DNA from: Parvibaculum sp.
GTDB lineage: Bacteria; Pseudomonadota; Alphaproteobacteria; Parvibaculales; Parvibaculaceae
Assembly: GCA_030645235.1 (NCBI GenBank)
Contig: JAUSMV010000005.1
Span: forward strand, 1 to 64,000
Reading direction: 5' to 3'
Length of the DNA stretch: 64,000 nt
Under the pieces are notes generated by a model that had not been told where the DNA came from, searched no databases, and saw nothing but the letters and a program-made list of their open reading frames with translations. Below are positions 62,361-64,000 of this stretch, piece by piece (position 1 is the stretch's first letter; the number at the start of each line of letters is the position of its first letter). Made by a program: the position numbers and the translations under genes.

Positions 62361-63139
62361 AACTTGAGTTCACACCAGATGGGCGTGTGATCCGACGGCT
62401 TCTCCCGTCCGCGCGGCTCTTCGTCGATGTCGCAGGCGACCAGACGGTCGGCGGCTTGCGGCGATAAAAGCAGATGGTCGATGCGGATGCCCTGACCTTT
62501 TTGCCAGCGACCGGCCTGATAGTCCCAGAATGTGTAGCGATTGCCCCCCTGGTGGAAAGCCCGGAAGGCATCGGTAAAGCCAAGGTTGCAGAGCGAACGA
62601 AAACTCGCCTTTGCTTCGGGGTGAAAGAGCGCATCGTCGGCCCATGCCACCGGGTCGTAGCAGTCTTCATCCTTGGGAATGATATTGTAGTCGCCTGCCA
62701 GAACAAGCGCCTCCTCATAGGTGAGCAGGGTTTGCGTGTGTTCTCTCAGACGGTCCATCCATTTGAGCTTGTAGGTGAATTTATCCGTACCAAGAGGATT
62801 GCCGTTGGGGAGATAAATGGAGGCCACCCTGACGACCGTGCCGCCTGCGGGAATCACGGCCTCGATATAGCGCGCCTGCTCGTCGCCATCGTCGCCGGGA
62901 AGGCCGATGCGGACATCTTCGAGCGGAAATTTCGAGAGAATCGCGACGCCGTTATAGGTTTTCTGGCCGTGAATCGCGAGGTTGTAGCCCAGATCTTCAA
63001 GCTCAGAGCGCGGGAAAGTGTCGTCTGTGGACTTGGTCTCCTGCAAACAGACAACATCCGGATCGGCATCTTTGAGCCAGGTTTTGAGGTTTTCGAGCCG
63101 TGCTTTGAGCGAATTGACGTTAAAACTGGCGATTTTCAT
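62357..63139 (-). CDS. xth: Exodeoxyribonuclease III
   Basis: A 260-residue exonuclease/AP endonuclease. Catalytic signatures are MKIASFNVNSLKARLENL, VCLQETKSTDD (Glu), LVLAGDYNIIPKDEDCYDP (Asp, Asn) and C-terminal DHTPIWCEL (Asp-His). It removes 3' blocks and cuts at abasic sites in base excision repair. Its stop overlaps the M81 gene by 4 nt in convergent orientation. Confidence 0.95.
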   Translation of the reverse strand: MKIASFNVNSLKARLENLKTWLKDADPDVVCLQETKSTDDTFPRSELEDLGYNLAIHGQKTYNGVAILSKFPLEDVRIGLPGDDGDEQARYIEAVIPAGGTVVRVASIYLPNGNPLGTDKFTYKLKWMDRLREHTQTLLTYEEALVLAGDYNIIPKDEDCYDPVAWADDALFHPEAKASFRSLCNLGFTDAFRAFHQGGNRYTFWDYQAGRWQKGQGIRIDHLLLSPQAADRLVACDIDEEPRGREKPSDHTPIWCELKF

Positions 63140-63285
63140 GGAATTTCCGGAGTGATTTGCTGGCAGAGCTTAGCACGCCCGTTAAGGATTAAATCCATTT
63201 AGCTAAAAGGGAATTGACGTTCCCGCATGGGTGGCCCACCATTGTTCATTGCTATTTATTTGTTCACTCTGGGGAGGGAGCACAA

Positions 63286-63639
63286 ATGGGTACCCGTGCA
63301 GCTGGGCGAGTGATCGCCAGATCACATGCCAAGAAATACGACGCGCCTGCCAACCTGTCTTCGCGCTGCTTGCTCTGCATTGTCGGTGTCTTGGGTGGTT
63401 TTATGGCCCTTGTGCAAGGCATGATCGCCGTTCAGGCGCTCGAAGTGAACACCGCTTCCGAACTCAGCATCTACTGGACTGTCGCGATGCTCGGCATCTG
63501 GGTGCCCGCCATCGCCATTTTCGGTTCGATTGTCGGCGTGGTCATCCGCGATAAAGTGGCCATGCTGCTGCTGATCGCATCGCCGATTGCCACTTTGACG
63601 GGCTTTGCCCTGATCACATTCGGTCCGCTCGCCTCTTAA
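63286..63639 (+). CDS. Small membrane protein, function unknown
   Basis: A protein of 117 residues from ATG 63286, which has a GGGAGGGAG ribosome site; the frame is open from 63214. Three hydrophobic segments (CLLCIVGVLGGFMALVQGMI, YWTVAMLGIWVPAIAIFGSI and VAMLLLIASPIATLTGFALI) follow a basic N-terminus. No family recognised. Isolated between xth and erpA. Confidence 0.72.
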   Translation: MGTRAAGRVIARSHAKKYDAPANLSSRCLLCIVGVLGGFMALVQGMIAVQALEVNTASELSIYWTVAMLGIWVPAIAIFGSIVGVVIRDKVAMLLLIASPIATLTGFALITFGPLAS

Positions 63640-63663
63640 AGACCAGACCGAGCCCAACTTAAA

Positions 63664-64000
63664 CTAAACAGAAAACGACGTCCCGCAGCCGCATGAAGCG
63701 GTTGCGTTTGGATTCGTGATCTTGAAGGACGATCCGATGAGATCGTTCACAAAGTCGATCTCGGACCCCTCCAGATACATCACGGACACGCTGTCGATGA
63801 GCACGGTGGCACCATCGGTTTCGATCACGAGATCGCTCGAATCCTTCACGTCATCGAGCGTAAATCCATACTGGAATCCCGAACAGCCGCCGCCCGACAC
63901 CGAAACGCGCAGCATCGTACCGGCTTCCTCAGTTTTGAGGATTTCCGCCACTCTTTTGGCCGCACGGGCACTAACCGTGATCGGCTTGCCTGTACCGGGC
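63664..64000 (-). CDS. erpA: Iron-sulfur cluster insertion protein ErpA (5' end outside window)
   Basis: A HesB/IscA A-type carrier. The frame continues to the right edge beyond GTG 63951: the extra residues read GKPITVSARAAKRVAEILKT, the normal ErpA N-terminal region, so the gene starts outside the window. The conserved cysteines are in VSGGGCSGFQYGF and in the C-terminal CGCG motif (SCGCGTSFSV), giving the three ligands. ErpA delivers Fe-S clusters to target proteins. Confidence 0.92.
   Translation of the reverse strand, partial: PGTGKPITVSARAAKRVAEILKTEEAGTMLRVSVSGGGCSGFQYGFTLDDVKDSSDLVIETDGATVLIDSVSVMYLEGSEIDFVNDLIGSSFKITNPNATASCGCGTSFSV

Overview
The window looks like chromosomal DNA of an alphaproteobacterium, probably of Hyphomicrobiales/Parvibaculales type; the genus cannot be fixed by eye. 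Evidence: a PopZ-type (DUF2497) polar organiser, a DUF2852 protein, an NDUFS4-like complex I subunit, the general amino acid transporter aapJQMP, a tandem cold-shock protein, an aerobic CO-dehydrogenase-type cox gene set, and the run pcm - tolC - popZ - valS. Base composition is moderately GC-rich. Coding is dense and many genes overlap by 1-8 nt.

Layout. 1-8.0 kb: a truncated cold-shock gene, then a minus-strand cox/molybdoenzyme maturation set (coxG, coxS, coxM, a MoxR/CoxD ATPase, a CoxE-like VWA protein, XdhC split into two genes, and a molybdopterin-binding/MobA-like fusion). The catalytic molybdenum subunit coxL is absent. A carboxymuconolactone-decarboxylase-family gene on the opposite strand sits at the coxM/moxR boundary. 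8.0-15.5 kb: a ten-gene Mrp/Mbh-like cation/proton antiporter operon (E, F, G, MrpA C-terminal piece, B, C, three ND5/MrpD-like subunits and one small membrane protein), ending 24 bp upstream of coxG on the same strand. 15.6-22.6 kb: tandem cold-shock protein, PaaI thioesterase, tRNA-Pro, NDUFS4-like subunit, tRNA-Arg, an orphan Flp pilin, a Sel1-repeat protein, an FAD-linked sugar-lactone oxidase, and modBC without modA. 22.6-36.6 kb: metC, aapJQMP, folE, a cysK-sseA-GNAT sulfur operon, a Nudix hydrolase, a hybrid histidine kinase, recQ and tRNA-Asn.

36.8-50.4 kb is a cell-surface polysaccharide locus of Wzx/Wzy type: polysaccharide deacetylase, two FemAB/GNAT-like proteins, a flippase, a JmjC/cupin-like oxygenase, a Wzc-like autokinase, a Wza-like exporter, a GT4 glycosyltransferase, an undecaprenyl-phosphate sugar transferase and a Wzy/ligase-like protein. 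The inventory resembles the holdfast (Hfs) machinery of stalked alphaproteobacteria. 50.5-64 kb is mostly housekeeping: tRNA-Cys, pcm, tolC, popZ, valS, DUF2852, an alcohol dehydrogenase, a second Sel1 protein, a small lower-GC pair of hypotheticals, an EthD-domain protein, an MlrC/M81 peptidase, exonuclease III, a small membrane protein and erpA cut by the right edge.

Dispersed palindromic repeats lie between genes at about 4.1, 6.0, 28.7, 43.2 and 60.3 kb. Two of them (28.7 and 43.2 kb) are the same ~150-bp element with identical 26-bp terminal inverted arms, but the central core is inverted relative to the arms. The best candidates for new biology are the Mbh-like antiporter joined to a coxL-less cox cluster, the holdfast-like locus with a 2-oxoglutarate-oxygenase-like gene, and the core-inverting repeat. 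No CRISPR array, phage, IS transposase or rRNA was seen.
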